64,000 nucleotides of DNA from Chaenocephalus aceratus. Taxonomy: Eukaryota > Chordata > Actinopteri > Perciformes > Channichthyidae. Numbering within the stretch: position 1 is the first letter of the stretch; every line of letters begins with the position of its first letter. Location: the NCBI GenBank assembly GCA_023974075.1, contig JAMFTG010000612.1, positions 62,001-126,000 of the forward strand. The letters are read 5' to 3'. The translations under genes and the position numbers were made by a program. This document shows positions 50,706 through 63,240 of the stretch, piece by piece. Under the pieces are notes generated by a model that was given only the letters and a program-made list of their open reading frames with translations, had not been told where the DNA came from and did no database searches.

Positions 50706-53700
50706 ATGTATGTTCAGTGTAAATGTGGTATTTAACACATTTAGTCAGTCTCCAGTAAATTCTCCAGTAGTGGCTCTGGCCTTAATGACCCGTCAGCATC
50801 AGCGTTGTATTGGAGACAGTGTTTCATTCCTAAATGTGAAACACAGCATCATGTTGGCTTCCACAGAACAGTCACGCTGCTACTTCCTGCCCGTCTTCTA
50901 ACGTGAGTCCCAGACCTTCAGCGTGTTGATGTTACTGACTGCTGTCACGGCCGTCCACACTACAGCTTCAAACAAAGCTTGGAGCTGGGCGTGTCTGAAG
51001 CTCGACCAACAACCAATCACATGAATCTCCCGCCCCGGACACACAAGCAGCGGTTTGATTGGCTAGAGCTTGTACTGGCATATGATTTGATTGGCTGACG
51101 CTTCCACCGAAAGCTTCAGAAGCTTCAACAGTTGAACATTGCTCAACTTTTGCAGCCTGAAACGCTCCGCTCTGCTTCCCACAATGCAGTTTGGCAAAAA
51201 GTGACGTCACTCCATTCAAAGTGAATGGGCAGACGCGTTGGAAACCGTTTTTGAAGCTGTCGAGTGGACGTGCCGTTACTGTCCCCTGGTATGACCCCCC
51301 CACACAGCTACATTCAAGCATCTTCTTCTGTATAATAAGGACAGGTACATGTGATAACACGTTTCTAATAGAGTGAGTTGTTGCCACACTAACGCTCGTG
51401 CTGTGCTCTGAGACAGCAGCTTGAAGCTTCTCTCTGTTTAAATGAATCCGCCTGTGATGGGGTTCTATTTGTCCGTTCGCAAACATAGGCTTAGTCGGTT
51501 GAATTAAGCTCCAAAAAACTTTATTTATAACCGCCACAAAAAAAAGGTATACTGTTTGTCAAAAGGGAAACAGTATAACTTAAATAAAATCAAAGTTTAC
51601 CAAATGAGGTTGTCTATCCCTCTAAACACATCCTAGCTGTTGCCTTCACTGCAACAATCTCCCGAATGACTCTTCCAGGGCCAACACCGTCCCTTTTGAA
51701 CCCATAGCCCCTCCCCTTTGAACCCATAGCCCCTCCCCTTTGAACCCATAGCCCCTCCCCTTTGAACCCATAGCCCCTCCCCACAGGCTGACTGTCAACA
51801 GGTTACACAATTAACTAGTTTTCCACATTCCCTTTGCTGGGGAGACGGCGGCGAAACTCCGTTCGCTGCCCGTCACGTAAGTATCGTGTAATATAGTTAA
51901 ATGTATGTTTAAATATGTGTAGACTCACACGCGTGCACTCATGGTCGCGCTACAGAAAGGGAGCGGGGAAAGGGACGTTTTAGTGATGACGAAATGGATG
52001 GACGAATATGTGACAGTCTACATGAAATGGAACAGTGTTCAGTTTGTCATGGTTAATATTAAATACCATGTTTTGGTAAATAGTAAAAACCAAGCAATAT
52101 TTGATCGGTGAAGTTCTGGCTTCTCAGCAGAGGGGAAAGCGTACGGGTTGAGAGGCGGCTGATCACACATGTGCAACACCTCATATAACTCAAATACTCA
52201 AACCATTTTAGTCACTAAACAGCATCTTTAGGGTTCCATCACTTTCTTCGTAACTTTCTTCTTTCTGCTGCATCGTGATAATCTGCTCCGTCTTACCCGA
52301 TAGCCTCTGGTCCCCCCTAGAGTACAGACACAAATAGTTTGGGGGGGGCATTATGAGCACCTGAGCCTTCTAATTCACGTCACCTTCTGTTCTGTTAGCA
52401 GCCCTTATTTTATGAATGTTCCATTTCAAACCTCACCATTTGGAATGTGTTTGTTCGTCGCTTGAATACACAGAAGGACCCTCCAGAAAGAGTTTCTCTT
52501 AGTCTGTTATTATGTTGAACTGGTACATTTCCAACAGGATGACTCTGATCGCAGAGCGGCTGTTTCTGATGAGCTTCACTGGACGAGCTGACTGCGCCCT
52601 GTGAAGGCCTTATTCGTGTCTTGTTGGTTTTCTTTATCTACATTCCAGATGATGACCTTCTGTCCCATTACCCATGAACACCACGCTGCGGTTATGTTGA
52701 GATGTGTGACAATGTGACCGAGAGGTGAATTCCTTTTTCTGTAAGGATGGTAATAAAAGTGTGCAAAATGATAGCTGAGCATGCTGGGAAGTGAAGTCCG
52801 AGGCCTCCGACTTTGTGTTTCTTGTGTTCAGAAAGAAGTGATGCGTGAGTTGCAGCTGCTGACACGAGAAGAAAGTCTTACTATGAGCTCTGACATTGCA
52901 AAGCCATGGTGAATAGAATCACATTCTTTCTATCAGATATATTTTATTATGTATTTTTATTTTATTTGAATTTTGTATCATCTTTAAAGTTCATTCATCC
53001 TAAGCAAATAGACCCTTACTTAAAATGAGTGTTCCCCCCCTGTCCCCCTCCCACAGTGAGGTGTGCCCAAAAGGATATTATGATCAATACATTAAAAGTT
53101 CTGTATAAACCAATGTGCTTCTTACGGGGGGCTCGTCCTGCATGTCTTTAGTCTAATGCTGCGGCAGAAACTCCAAATACTCACTTGATTGGCTGGATGT
53201 TCAGATGTGTAGTTTATAGTGAAGCCGTCATTAGGATTATAATCGAGTGTTTTGATTGGATGCAGAGTGTTCAGAGCGTTCAGAGCACAGCCTCAAACAT
53301 AAGTAGACGGTCTCCCATGGATGTTCAGCAACCCCCATGACCGGTCCTCCTCTTCTGCTGAATACACACCAGTCGTCTTCCCAAGTCTTCACTAGACAGG
53401 ATTTATTGAGAACATGTTTTACTGATCAGAAGCTCACAGCTCTCTCCTGGGGGAACAGAGAGTAGCGTCTGAGAAACTAAGATGCTAAAAAATATCGTCT
53501 TACCTTGTGTTGGGGCTTCACAAAACTCCAAATGTAGCCTGGGGTGGCACTAATGAAGACCCTCATTAGAGCAGATACATCCACATTGTCCAAAATGTTA
53601 CTATGGACATGCATCAAAATCAGATGTGTCAGTCTCTTCTGTGTCATATTACTCTAGTTGTAGAGGTGGTGGGCTGAGGAGTAGCTGGTGGTCCACTCTT

Positions 53701-54530
53701 TTTATTGGGTTGTTTGTTAAAAAAAAAAATCCAAAATCCTTTTTTGCGCCATTCTAGAAAGTTGTCACTCTGCAGTGTGTGTGTGTGGCGTCAATTACGT
53801 CACTCTCCCACGACCTACGACCTAGATGACTCGGATTTTATTTATTTGGAAAATAAATTCAAGCCACCTGACTGATACAAATATATACTATGACTATTAT
53901 ATGCTACTGTATACAGCTAATTTTATTTTAAGTAAAATAATAACTATTGTATGTAGTTTAATGATTTTTATTTAGGTGGTCACTCAGTTTTTGAAATGTA
54001 CACCACTCACCAACAGGGGGCACCCCCAGCACCCCTACTTCCCGCATGGGAGCCTGGAGAGGAGAGGCAGAACTGCTCTTTCTTTTCAACATAACTTAAG
54101 TTACACATGATTTATTCCAAGTGGTTTGGCTTGTTAAAAACATCTTGCATTATGATAGCCTTCAGGAATGTGCTGGCTTTGTGTTTACAGAAGTACCTGA
54201 CTATGCCGGACTTTTGGGCAGCCTACGGATGTTCCAATCGCCGCTGTCTGCAAACAAGAACCCGTGGGATCACCACATATGTTTATGTTTGCTCAGTCTA
54301 ATAAACCCATAACATGGTTGTGAAAGAATACCAAAGCTGAGGCTGATTGATTGTTGGTGTGCCATGTGTCACTGTGTGTCTTATTGGTTTTGTGTTATAC
54401 TGTATTTTATTGTGTGCAGCTGGTCCTTATCTCCAAGACACATTTAAAACAAATAACCTTGAAGCCCCATCTCTCCCCACCTGCTCCTGCTTCCTACATC
54501 CCCACCACACCACACCAAGTTGTTCTTCTT
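50706..54530. other. Intergenic DNA, little recognised
   Basis: Four copies of a 22-bp unit (TTTGAACCCATAGCCCCTCC) lie at 51700-51780. Bases 50990-51410 contain repeated TGAAGCTTC and ACCAATCA motifs that suggest a dispersed element. No exon or RNA gene was recognised between 50706 and 54530. Confidence 0.5.
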
Positions 54531-54640
54531 GATAATAATAATACATTTATGTTGGGGGGCCGCCTTTCATAACACCCAAGGACACCTTACAGGGGCAATA
54601 TAGGGAACAATTTAAACAGTGGATTTTGTGATATATCAGC
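54531..54640 (-). mobile_element. LINE 3' end fragment
   Basis: GATAATAATAATACATTTAT followed by GCCTTTCATAACACCCAAGG matches the 3' end of the L2-like LINE at 29118-29165. Confidence 0.7.
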
Positions 54641-56215
54641 CGGGGTGAGACAAGACAAACCACAAATGGACTACAGAAGGACACAAAAGGACACATGGTA
54701 CAGTTTATATTATTCTTGGTCTTTTTTCAATAACATATTTCAAAGGTTCTGGATTTGTTTACAAATCTAGAAACTAAATACAAAACTAGGATGATATGAA
54801 GATCCCATGTCAAAAATAATTGTGATAAATTAGACAGAACTGGCCTGTCTGTGAGCACATGTTATGTTGGTTTGGTTCTTCTGATAAAGGTGTGAATATC
54901 TAAATAATATACCAACATATGCTATTGTCATTAGTTGTGTCCCTGTTCTTCAAGCTAAGGCATTGCTAAATTAACAACTCTTGGTTTACAGAGTGGTAAC
55001 ATGAGACCGATTTTTATATATAAAATATAAATGTATTTTAATTTTATAATTTATTTTAAATATTAACAATATAATAAAATAAATGGAAATATATACACCG
55101 GCAAATATTTAATATAAATACCGTGTGTGTGTGTGTATAGCTATTGCTTTATCTGATTAATGTTATTTTCATATGAAAGTCCATGACTATAAGTATGCAG
55201 TATCATAACTACATCTTCGATGTTTATAAAAAACCAAACCGTTTGAAAATTGGTTGAAAATTGAGCAAGCTATGGTTATTTAAATAGTAAACCATAATGT
55301 TATGAATGAGAGCACTGCCTGTAGAGAGATGGCGGCCACGTGGCAACGTCGGTCTCCATTGGCCACAGCGCGTGTCATCTAGTGTTTATATAAATCTATG
55401 ACCTCCACTGTCAGTACAGAAAGTGACGATTCTGACGCGTTCTTTTTCCCGCCCACCGAAGGACTCGTTTGATGGAAGTTTTCAAATCACAATTGAGACT
55501 CATCACGGAGGTGATGAGTCCGCCCACCGTGCACTTTGGGTCGGCCTTGGTCAAGCCCTTTTGACCCCCCCAGCCTGGTTCTCGTAAAAGTTTTTCGCTC
55601 AAATGACACCATGGAGGAATGTAACGGGAGTTGACAGGGGACTCTGCCCGCCTCACGAGTGCCTATTTTTGGACACTTTTTTTCACTTTTCATTGGCCGG
55701 TCTCGGGTGTCCCCCCACGGCCTGTGTCCAGCCTCCCCCCCCCACCCCACTCATCCATATATTAACGGATCTTGACCATTTTTGATGCATGTTTCTCCTC
55801 TCCTCTCACTGATAGAATGGCAAACGCGACCCACTGTCGGAGAGCCTCCACGCTGGCCCGACCTAGTGCCGGTGCTCTGGCGGTCGGTTCCTCCGAACTG
55901 CGGGTTCGACTCTGATGGCCGGGAGGGTGTGCTGCGTTGGGGTGGGGGACTTCCCCCACTCTGCGTGTCTCTTCCTTCCCGAGCCAGCCGATATGAAGCG
56001 TGACCAAGACGCACCGTCCAGGGGTCCCACGGGTCCCGCAGCGGAGTGGAGGTTCCCAGCTGGAACCTCCCCACCTCCGCCGCGGTGCACCCGGCAAACA
56101 CGGTTGTTTCTCGAACCTTCCACTGTTCCACGGGTGTAACTAAAATACAAGATATCGTATTTATATATATAAATAAATATATATCTATATATATATATAG
56201 ATAATACAGGGTTTC
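54641..56215. other. AT-rich spacer, then unidentified GC-rich block
   Basis: Bases 54641-55400 are AT-rich without features. Bases 55490-56130 are GC-rich with CpG-bearing sequence in which frames stay open on both strands for 110-156 codons. No protein family was recognised, and an RNA-gene or rDNA origin could not be supported. A TA-rich run sits at 56155-56205. Confidence 0.45.
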
Positions 56216-56640
56216 CCACACATAGACTATACTTGGGCGGGCCGCCCAGGTATATTAACGGCCGCCCAAGTATATTTCGCGACCCATTTAGTTTTTTTTT
56301 TTTTTTAATAATTTTTTTTTTAATAATTTTTTTTTTTATTCGTCCGTGACCACGACGCCATCTGCGATCGATTAACTTGTGGACAATGATTCTGGCCTGT
56401 TAAGTGGCCTGCCTCACACAGGGTGACTGGCTGTCCACATGATGTGGCCTGCCGACATGGCCACTGTCATACAGATCATAAATCAAAGCCCTTGATTGGT
56501 CTCTGTGTGTCATTCAAGCTCGGGATAAGCTCAGCTCAGGTGAGGTAAAGGACTCTCTGAGTGTTTAGATAGTTAACTTAGTCTAAGTTCTCAGTGGGTC
56601 TCAAACGGTGTGGTCACCATTTATGTAAACAAATATTTCC
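56216..56640. mobile_element. Probable hAT-like element end
   Basis: CAGGGTTTCCCACACATAGA at 56215 is a common terminus of a fish hAT-type family, followed by GGCGGGCCGCCCAGGTATAT. The opposite end was not found. The motif GGGGGCATGCCCCTGGACCC at 57228 may belong to the same element. Confidence 0.5.
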
Positions 56641-56649
56641 GTTTGAGAG

Positions 56650-56840
56650 GGTAGTGATTGGTCTAATGGATAGCGAGGTGGGCTGAAGATCGGAAGGCTG
56701 TGAGTTCAAATCCCGCGAGGAACACCACCACTAGTGTGCCCTTGAGTAAGGCACTTAGCCCTTAGTTACTCCAGGGAGAATGTCCCTGTAATCTGTCATT
56801 ATAAGTCGCTTTGGATAAAAGCGTCAGCTAAATGAAATGT
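56650..56840 (+). mobile_element. tRNA-derived SINE
   Basis: A tRNA-like head (GTAGTGATTGGTCTAATGGA; B-box GAGTTCAAATCCC at 56702) is followed by the core CCTTGAGTAAGGCACTTAGC and a tail AAGTCGCTTTGGATAAAAGC, AGCTAAATGAAATGTAATG. The tail is shared with fish LINEs. It is an inactive repeat, not a tRNA gene. Confidence 0.85.
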
Positions 56841-58729
56841 AATGTGATTAGTAAAATATGCATGAATAAATAAATAAAAAGTTAACTGGGTAAGATACAC
56901 TTCTAAAACTTGTTGAGAGAAAACTAGTCTTTGCTGCTGCCTCAAAGAGGAGCAGGGGGGAGAGGAGGGAGACAGGAGAGGCTGATTCAGGAGCACAGAC
57001 ACACTCACAACTATAAATGAACCAAAAATAAATTAATAAACAAGTTTCAGTGTTTTTTTCATATTGGAAATGGTATGGTATTGGTTATGGCCATGATTTT
57101 ATGATTATTGAAATGTATACAGTTCTGTTTAATATAGGTGTTTCCATAGATCTAGTCTCTTTATTTTCCCCTCAAAATGCACCAGATTGATGCATTTAAC
57201 TCCAAAATAAAAAATAAAATCTTACCAGGGGGCATGCCCCTGGACCCCATAGAGGATTTGAGGTCGACCCCCACTAAAAATCACATGGATAGGTTCCTAA
57301 ATACTTTTTTTTTTTTTTTTTTTAAAGTAACGCATTTCCATGTGTGGGTAGTATATTTAAACTATAGGGCGATCATTATGGGCCCTGCCTGTACCTGTTC
57401 GCTCTGCCATCGCGTGAAGGGTCTGCTAACAAGCGACCAACAGAAAGGTTAATGTTGTTGCACGTCACCACTTTTTTTCGGGCTGGTGCACACACTCTCC
57501 TGTCTTGCCAACACTGGCAGGACAGAAGGCGACTCGCCCGTTCTAAGCCGTGTCCCTCACTCCTCACATCCCAAGCTGCATCCCCAAAAAGTGTATTATG
57601 TTGTTACTGTACATCGTTTCAGATGTTATGTTTCAGTTGTGCTCTGTCTATGTTAAAAAGCCTCAGTCACCTTAATTCATGTAATAACAACATCTCAGGT
57701 CAGTATCACTTAAAGCTAAATGTGCAATACCATGTTCAGCTATGTTACTATTTATAATGTTATTGTTGTTACATCAGAAGATGTACTTTGGAATGATTTC
57801 TTAACTTACTAGGCTATTTTTTACAATGTGTGTCGGAAGGATTTATTAAATTACTTATGAATATTTTCATGGTTGAAGGCTTTTAGAGACTGGTGAATTA
57901 TATAACATTTTATACCTAAAACCATAAAAGCCACAATAAATAAATCACAATTATTCTAGTTCTTTTTACCTCCCGTATTGCTTTCAACCCACCAGCTTTT
58001 ATGGTGTTGTTACGTCACTAACTGTAAGCTTGTCACTCAGAGTAACCTACAGTTAATTTTGCTGTTGGAGAAGAAAGATCAGGGGGGGAGGGGGGGAGAG
58101 AGCTGTGTAAATAGACAGCTGAGAGCTGCCGTTTCAGACATTCGGCGAACATAAACATAAATGATCGTGGTGAAGATGATGATTAAATTAGGATTACAAA
58201 TCGAGAGCCGGGCTGCATTTCCTCCCGTTCGTTTAACAAAAACATTATTTTGTTAAATAACAACATGGTGATGTTTTGTAAATGATTACATGTCTCTTAT
58301 TTAGCACAGAGTATGATATCCGTGACATATGGATCTTAACAAAGTTCCGCTGTACATCCAGCGCACTGTATCTGACTTTATTTCACATGAACTCCAGTGT
58401 GGAACCCCACTGCACCCCCTGGTGGATCAATGATCCATTGCAGGTGGCGTCATTTTAATTATATTTATTTATCACGGGAGAGGTCTCAAGTCAAGCTGGA
58501 GGTTTTCCCTTGAGCGAGGGCAGATCACGTACCAATCACGGCCCTCGAGTTTCAAAATGTGAATGCGAGGGCATTTCTGAAATGAAGCGCTACATCTGTA
58601 TCATCAGTTAGCTGAGTTTCTTCCCGTTACATGGATAGGAAACATTCATAGTTTATTAAATATTAAGAAGCCCTCAGACGCTGTTTCCTGCAGATGATGC
58701 GTTTTTTCCGGCGGGGGGATGGGGTTCAA
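56841..58729. other. Intergenic DNA without a recognised gene
   Basis: Bases 57305-57325 are a T run. G-rich blocks occur at 58080-58100. No exon, RNA gene or full element was recognised. Confidence 0.5.
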
Positions 58730-59650
58730 CAGGTTAAGTCCAAAGACTTGAGACTTACTTGTGACTTGAGTCCAAAGACTTGAGACGTATGGCGTATTTC
58801 CACTACAGCGCGGAGCTCGCTTTAAGCGTTTTTGGTTGTGTTTCCACTTGGCGTAGTTCCGGCTAGCGGGTACTATTTCAGTTTTTCTGGCCCAAGAAAA
58901 TCGAGGTTCTTTCCGGGCCAACAACCAGGCTGAGTCGGGCTGAGTATGCTAAACTAGAGAGAGAATCGCTGGCAAGGGGGCTACAACTACAACAAAATGA
59001 ACATATTTGACCGTGATTTAATTGTAATACACGTTTCAAAATGATGCCGAAGTAACAACATACTGATACCGGTTAGTAAAAACCACAAATTAATGCTTTG
59101 ACAAGTCTGCAGACAGACGGCAAGCGAAAAAACCTTTTAAAATGCGTGTTTTCTGAATGGAGATCGGCTAAGCTAACGCAGTATATGCTCCGACCGTCCA
59201 CACCCACAACAATGGCCTATACAGACATAAATAAACCAGCGACTGTATTCACCATGACACAGACAGTCTGTGGTTTGTACTTGTTTAACTTTTGTCTAGT
59301 TTCTTAACAGATATGAGGAGCTGTGAGCTCTGAGTGCTAACAGCTAACGGCTGATGTTGGTTTTCTGTGGTTCGCATTGAAGATGACATCACGGCTCCGC
59401 CTACACTGCGTTACTATAGTTACTGCCCCAGCTACTAAACTGTAATGGAAACGCAGCATAAAGTGAGCCCGTCCTAACCAGGTCTAACGAGGCCTAGCCG
59501 TACAAAGAGAGGCCGAGCGAGGCCCTGTAGTGGAAATGCGCCATTACTTGTGATTTAAGTCCAAAGACTTGAGACTTACTTGTGACTTGAGTCCAAAGAC
59601 TTGAGACATACTTGTGACTTGAGTCCAAAGACTTACTTGTGACTTGCAAA
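58730..59650. repeat. 32-bp repeat split by a TIR element
   Basis: Units of TTGTGACTTGAGTCCAAAGA and ACTTGAGAC-type sequence lie at 58735-58786 and 59548-59646, on both sides of the element 58790-59544. Confidence 0.8.
58790..59544. mobile_element. TIR element with GGCGYATTTCCACTACAG ends
   Basis: The left end ATGGCGTATTTCCACTACAG and right end ...CTGTAGTGGAAATGCGCCAT are inverted copies. The core 58978-59365 is nearly the same as 24010-24395, whose element has different ends. No transposase was seen. Confidence 0.8.
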
Positions 59651-59659
59651 ACAATTACT

Positions 59660-59830
59660 TGGTCCCACCATCTGATAGAGAGTATTCTGACTGGCTGCAT
59701 CACAGCCTGGTACGGCAGCTGCACCGCCCACAATCGTAAGGCTTTACTGAGGGTGGTGAAAACTGCACAGCACATCACCAGGACGGAGCTGCCATCCATG
59801 GAGGACCTCTATTCCCAGCACCAACATCTT
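59660..59830 (+). mobile_element. LINE ORF2 C-terminal fragment
   Basis: Plus-strand translation gives SILTGCITAWYGSCTAHNRK then LLRVVKTAQHITRTELPS, a C-terminal LINE motif seen in many fish. Both ends are truncated. Confidence 0.8.
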
Positions 59831-61507
59831 CATACTGATAATGTTTTATTTCCTGAAGTATACAGTAGGATTTTCAGTTGAAAGGTAGGGGTTCGGCATC
59901 TTCCAGAAGCTGAACACCTGGATCCAGATGTGTTTGGTCAAAAACACTAACAACAGCCAGTGTGTGATTTTGACTCATATTTTACTGGTTTTCCCAATAG
60001 GAAGCATCACATTTTTCAAGACAATGAGAAAAGCACAAATAATGAGAAATCAGCTATGAAAGAAGTACAGTTTAGCAAAGTGATTTGCATATAACATGAG
60101 GCAAAAGCAATGACATGCCACAGTGGCTTATCAAACAGAAATATGTGTCATTCAGTGTCAAACAGCATGCCATTACACTGCAGTGCAGTTAAAGGAATAC
60201 AAATGCAATACAATCAATTGTCAGGATGTATGCCATAGTTTTGTATGTGGGCAACATACATTATTTTCCATAGAACCTCCCTACTTCTCAAAGAACAAAG
60301 ACATCGCCTTTAAAGGACAGATTTGAGAAGAACTGTGAACTTAAGTCCTTTCAGGCCACCTGAAGAGTTTGTGTTGCTAAACACCCTCAGACACACATAC
60401 TATGACCACTAATTAACGAAGACTAAATAAATCAATATCAATAACACTGCTAAATTCTTCCAAAATACTAAGTTGAAAATGCAAAAGTCCTGTCCTCATA
60501 GTGTCAGGTTCCACCTCTGTCTGATCGGTAACAGCATAGAATGAATCAAGTGATTCCTCCTGCTTCATGTCTATACACTAAATCCCTCCTCACCTGTCTC
60601 TGCATTGAGTTAAACTCTTAGTCAGATACCACTCCAGAAGATTCATCAAAAGTTGTTAAGTTCCTTAAATAAAAGTCTTACAGCACATGGTCTAAAGCTT
60701 TTTAGCATTATCACGTACTGGTCTTGCTAATACAAAGTAAAAACCATTAGTGGAGCTCAGTGGACAGGACTCAGTTCAAGGTCAACCCCTCAACTAATTT
60801 GGCAGCAGTAACAGTAAAATAACATATGCAATCATAAGAGAATCAATAAATATCAAAATAAATAGAAATGTGACATTTCCCATTTCCTTTCCGTTCTTAG
60901 TCCAAAGTCATGGCTACATCTCCTGTACTCCTACAGACAGGCTGGCAAGTGCGAACCCCCCCCCCCACACACACACAAACAAACAAACAAACGCTTCAGT
61001 CAGAAATTCACTTAACTGAAATAAATGTAAAATTAAAAGATTAAGACAATGAGATTGGGATGAATGATCATTACAATAAATGTCATTATTTTCTTATATA
61101 CCCGCACGTCGTGCAAGGCATAGGAGATCTTAATCTGGAAACAATAAATACACTAAAACAAAGTAAAACTAATTATGAAAAAATATATTGCTTGTATAAA
61201 AAAAATGAAATAAGATAAATTATTTAACAAAATGAAATAAACAGTGATACAAATAAACACTCAAATAAAAGCTAATGAGAACAGTCCCTCTCATCTTCAC
61301 CACCTGAGGCTGTGGTCCTGTCACACTTAGCAGGCAGCCCTGTGCTTTAATACCCATGCTGTGATGCCATGGTGTCCATTGTCCATCATTCTTTAAATAA
61401 ACCACTCGGCACATCCTGTAGGGTCCACAGGTGGGGCCCTCACTACTACTACCTATGCTTAAAAAACTACATACATCCTAATGTCATATGTCCATGGTGA
61501 GGGCGGC
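59831..61507 (-). other. Likely cntnap2 3'UTR and flank
   Basis: AT-rich DNA lies immediately downstream of the minus-strand stop at 61508. No clear AATAAA was found on the minus strand near the expected end, and a variant signal could be at 61345 (TTTAAT on the plus strand). A CCCCCCC/CACACA stretch occurs at 60957-60990. The 3'UTR length is undetermined. Confidence 0.4.
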
Positions 61508-61709
61508 TCAGATGAACCACTCCTTCTTGCTCTCGTCGATGGTTTCAGTGAAGGCCGGGTCGTTGACGATGATCGCTGCGTCAGCACAGTCTGCTGACTC
61601 CGCCCCCTTGGCCTCGTTGGTGTGGTAGGAACCTTTGTGGCGGAACATGTGACGGATCACAAACACCATGATGCAGAGCACAGTGAAGATCACGATGGAG
61701 ATGATGCCT
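61508..61709 (-). CDS. cntnap2: Contactin-associated protein-like, last coding exon
   Basis: A CASPR-family neuronal cell-adhesion receptor. The exon (acceptor TTGACTCTAG on the minus strand) encodes the end of the transmembrane helix ([17 protein letters not shown]), the 4.1-protein-binding juxtamembrane motif ([15 protein letters not shown]) and the C-terminus [18 protein letters not shown] with a PDZ-binding end. The stop is at 61508-61510. From memory of the family the [11 protein letters not shown] ending fits CNTNAP2, whose last residues are similar. Other CASPR paralogs differ in this tail, but I cannot rule them out without a search. The earlier exons lie beyond 64000. Confidence 0.8.
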
Positions 61710-61769
61710 AGAGTCAAAACAGAAAGGGGCACTATTACTAACATGTACTAACAACTGACACATATGACA

Positions 61770-63240
61770 TGTGGGGTTCCTCAAGGCTCAATCTTGGGGC
61801 CTCTTTCTTTAACATCTACATGCTACCACTGGCTCAGATAATAACAAATACAATACAAAAATCATAAAATAAGTTACCAAAGCTATGCAGATGACACACA
61901 CATTTACATAACCATTTCACAGGCAGAGGAGGTGGAGTTGCAGCCATCTTTGACTCAAGTTTACTTATCAATACTAAAACTAAATTAAATGATGCCTCCT
62001 TTGAAAGCCTTGTTTTTCCGACCTGGAAAACATTGCAATAAATTTTATTTGTTACAGTGTACCGTGCCCCAGGTCCTTATTCAGAATTCTTTGAGTTTTT
62101 ATCAACTTTGGTACTTAAAACAGGTAAAGTCATTATTGTGGGTGACTTTAATATTCATGTTGACGACGATAAAAATAGTCTTTCTGTTGCATTTAACTCT
62201 GTATTAGATTCTATTGGCTTCAGTAAAAGTGTAAATAACCCAACCCACTGTTATACGCGTTTTGAGCACCAGGGAAAGCGCTATATAAATGTAATGCATT
62301 ATTATTATTATAATCACACTCTCGGCCTTGTTCTGACTTATGGTATTGAAATTGAGCAACTATTAGTCGAACCGCATAATCCTGCTTTATCCGACCATTT
62401 TTTTGTAACTTTTGAATTGTTGTTACTAGACTACAAACCATTAGTCAAAAGTCCCTGCAGTACAAAATATATCCGTTAGTGCTATAGCCACATTTAAGGA
62501 AGAGATTACATCAACACTTAACTCGATAGCATGTCTGCATGTAAAGGAGGAATCTTATACAACATTTTCACCATCCAAATTTTATCATGTAGTTGATAGA
62601 GCTACAGGTGCGCTGCACTCTGTTGCTCCTTTGAAAAAGAAGAAAGTAAAACAACATAGACAAGCTCCATGGCATAATGCCGAAACCCGCAAAATAAAGC
62701 AAAAGTCGAGACAACTTGAAAGGATATGGCGTTCCACTAAGCTTGAAGAATCTCGTTTAATTTGGCATATTACTCTCAATCAAATTAAAAATTGCCTCAA
62801 GGACTTATAAACTTGGATTTTTAAACACAGACAAAACTGTTATTGTACTTGACCACCAAGAATCTAGGAAACAAACTATCTAAAGATATACTCACTCTGG
62901 ATGGCATTAACCTTGGCCTCCAGTGAGACTGTAAGGAACCTTGGTGTTATCTTTGATCAGGATTTATCCTTTAACGCCCACATAAAACTAATCTCACGGA
63001 TCGCCTTCTTTCATCTACGTAACATTGCAAAAATCAGGCATATCTTGCCTCAAAACGATGCAGAGAAACTAGTCCATGCATTTGTTACTTCTAGGCTGGA
63101 TTATTGTAACTCTTTATTATCAGGGAGTACCAAGAAGTCAGTCAAGTGGCTTCAGCTGATTAAAAAATACTGCAGCGTTTGACAAGAACAAGGTAAAAGG
63201 GACTACATTACTCCAGTCTTGGCTTACACTGGCTCCCTTT
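61770..63240 (+). mobile_element. Rearranged L2-like LINE fragments in the cntnap2 intron
   Basis: Bases 61770-61910 encode an RT core fragment (LGPLLFNIYMLPLAQI, then SYADDTHIYI). Bases 62040-62260 encode an endonuclease piece (VYRAPGPYSEFFEFL, VIIVGDFNIHVDD). Bases 62340-62810 encode the linker with APWHNAETRKIKQKSR. Bases 62901-63180 encode the RT C-terminus (LGVIFDQDLSFNAHI, SRLDYCNSLLSG). RT core before endonuclease is the reverse of the normal order, so at least two pieces were joined. A short ATTATTATTATTATAATC stretch interrupts at 62280-62320. Confidence 0.8.

Noticed and set aside
56650..56720. tRNA gene
   Set aside because: It is the head of a SINE with a LINE-like tail.
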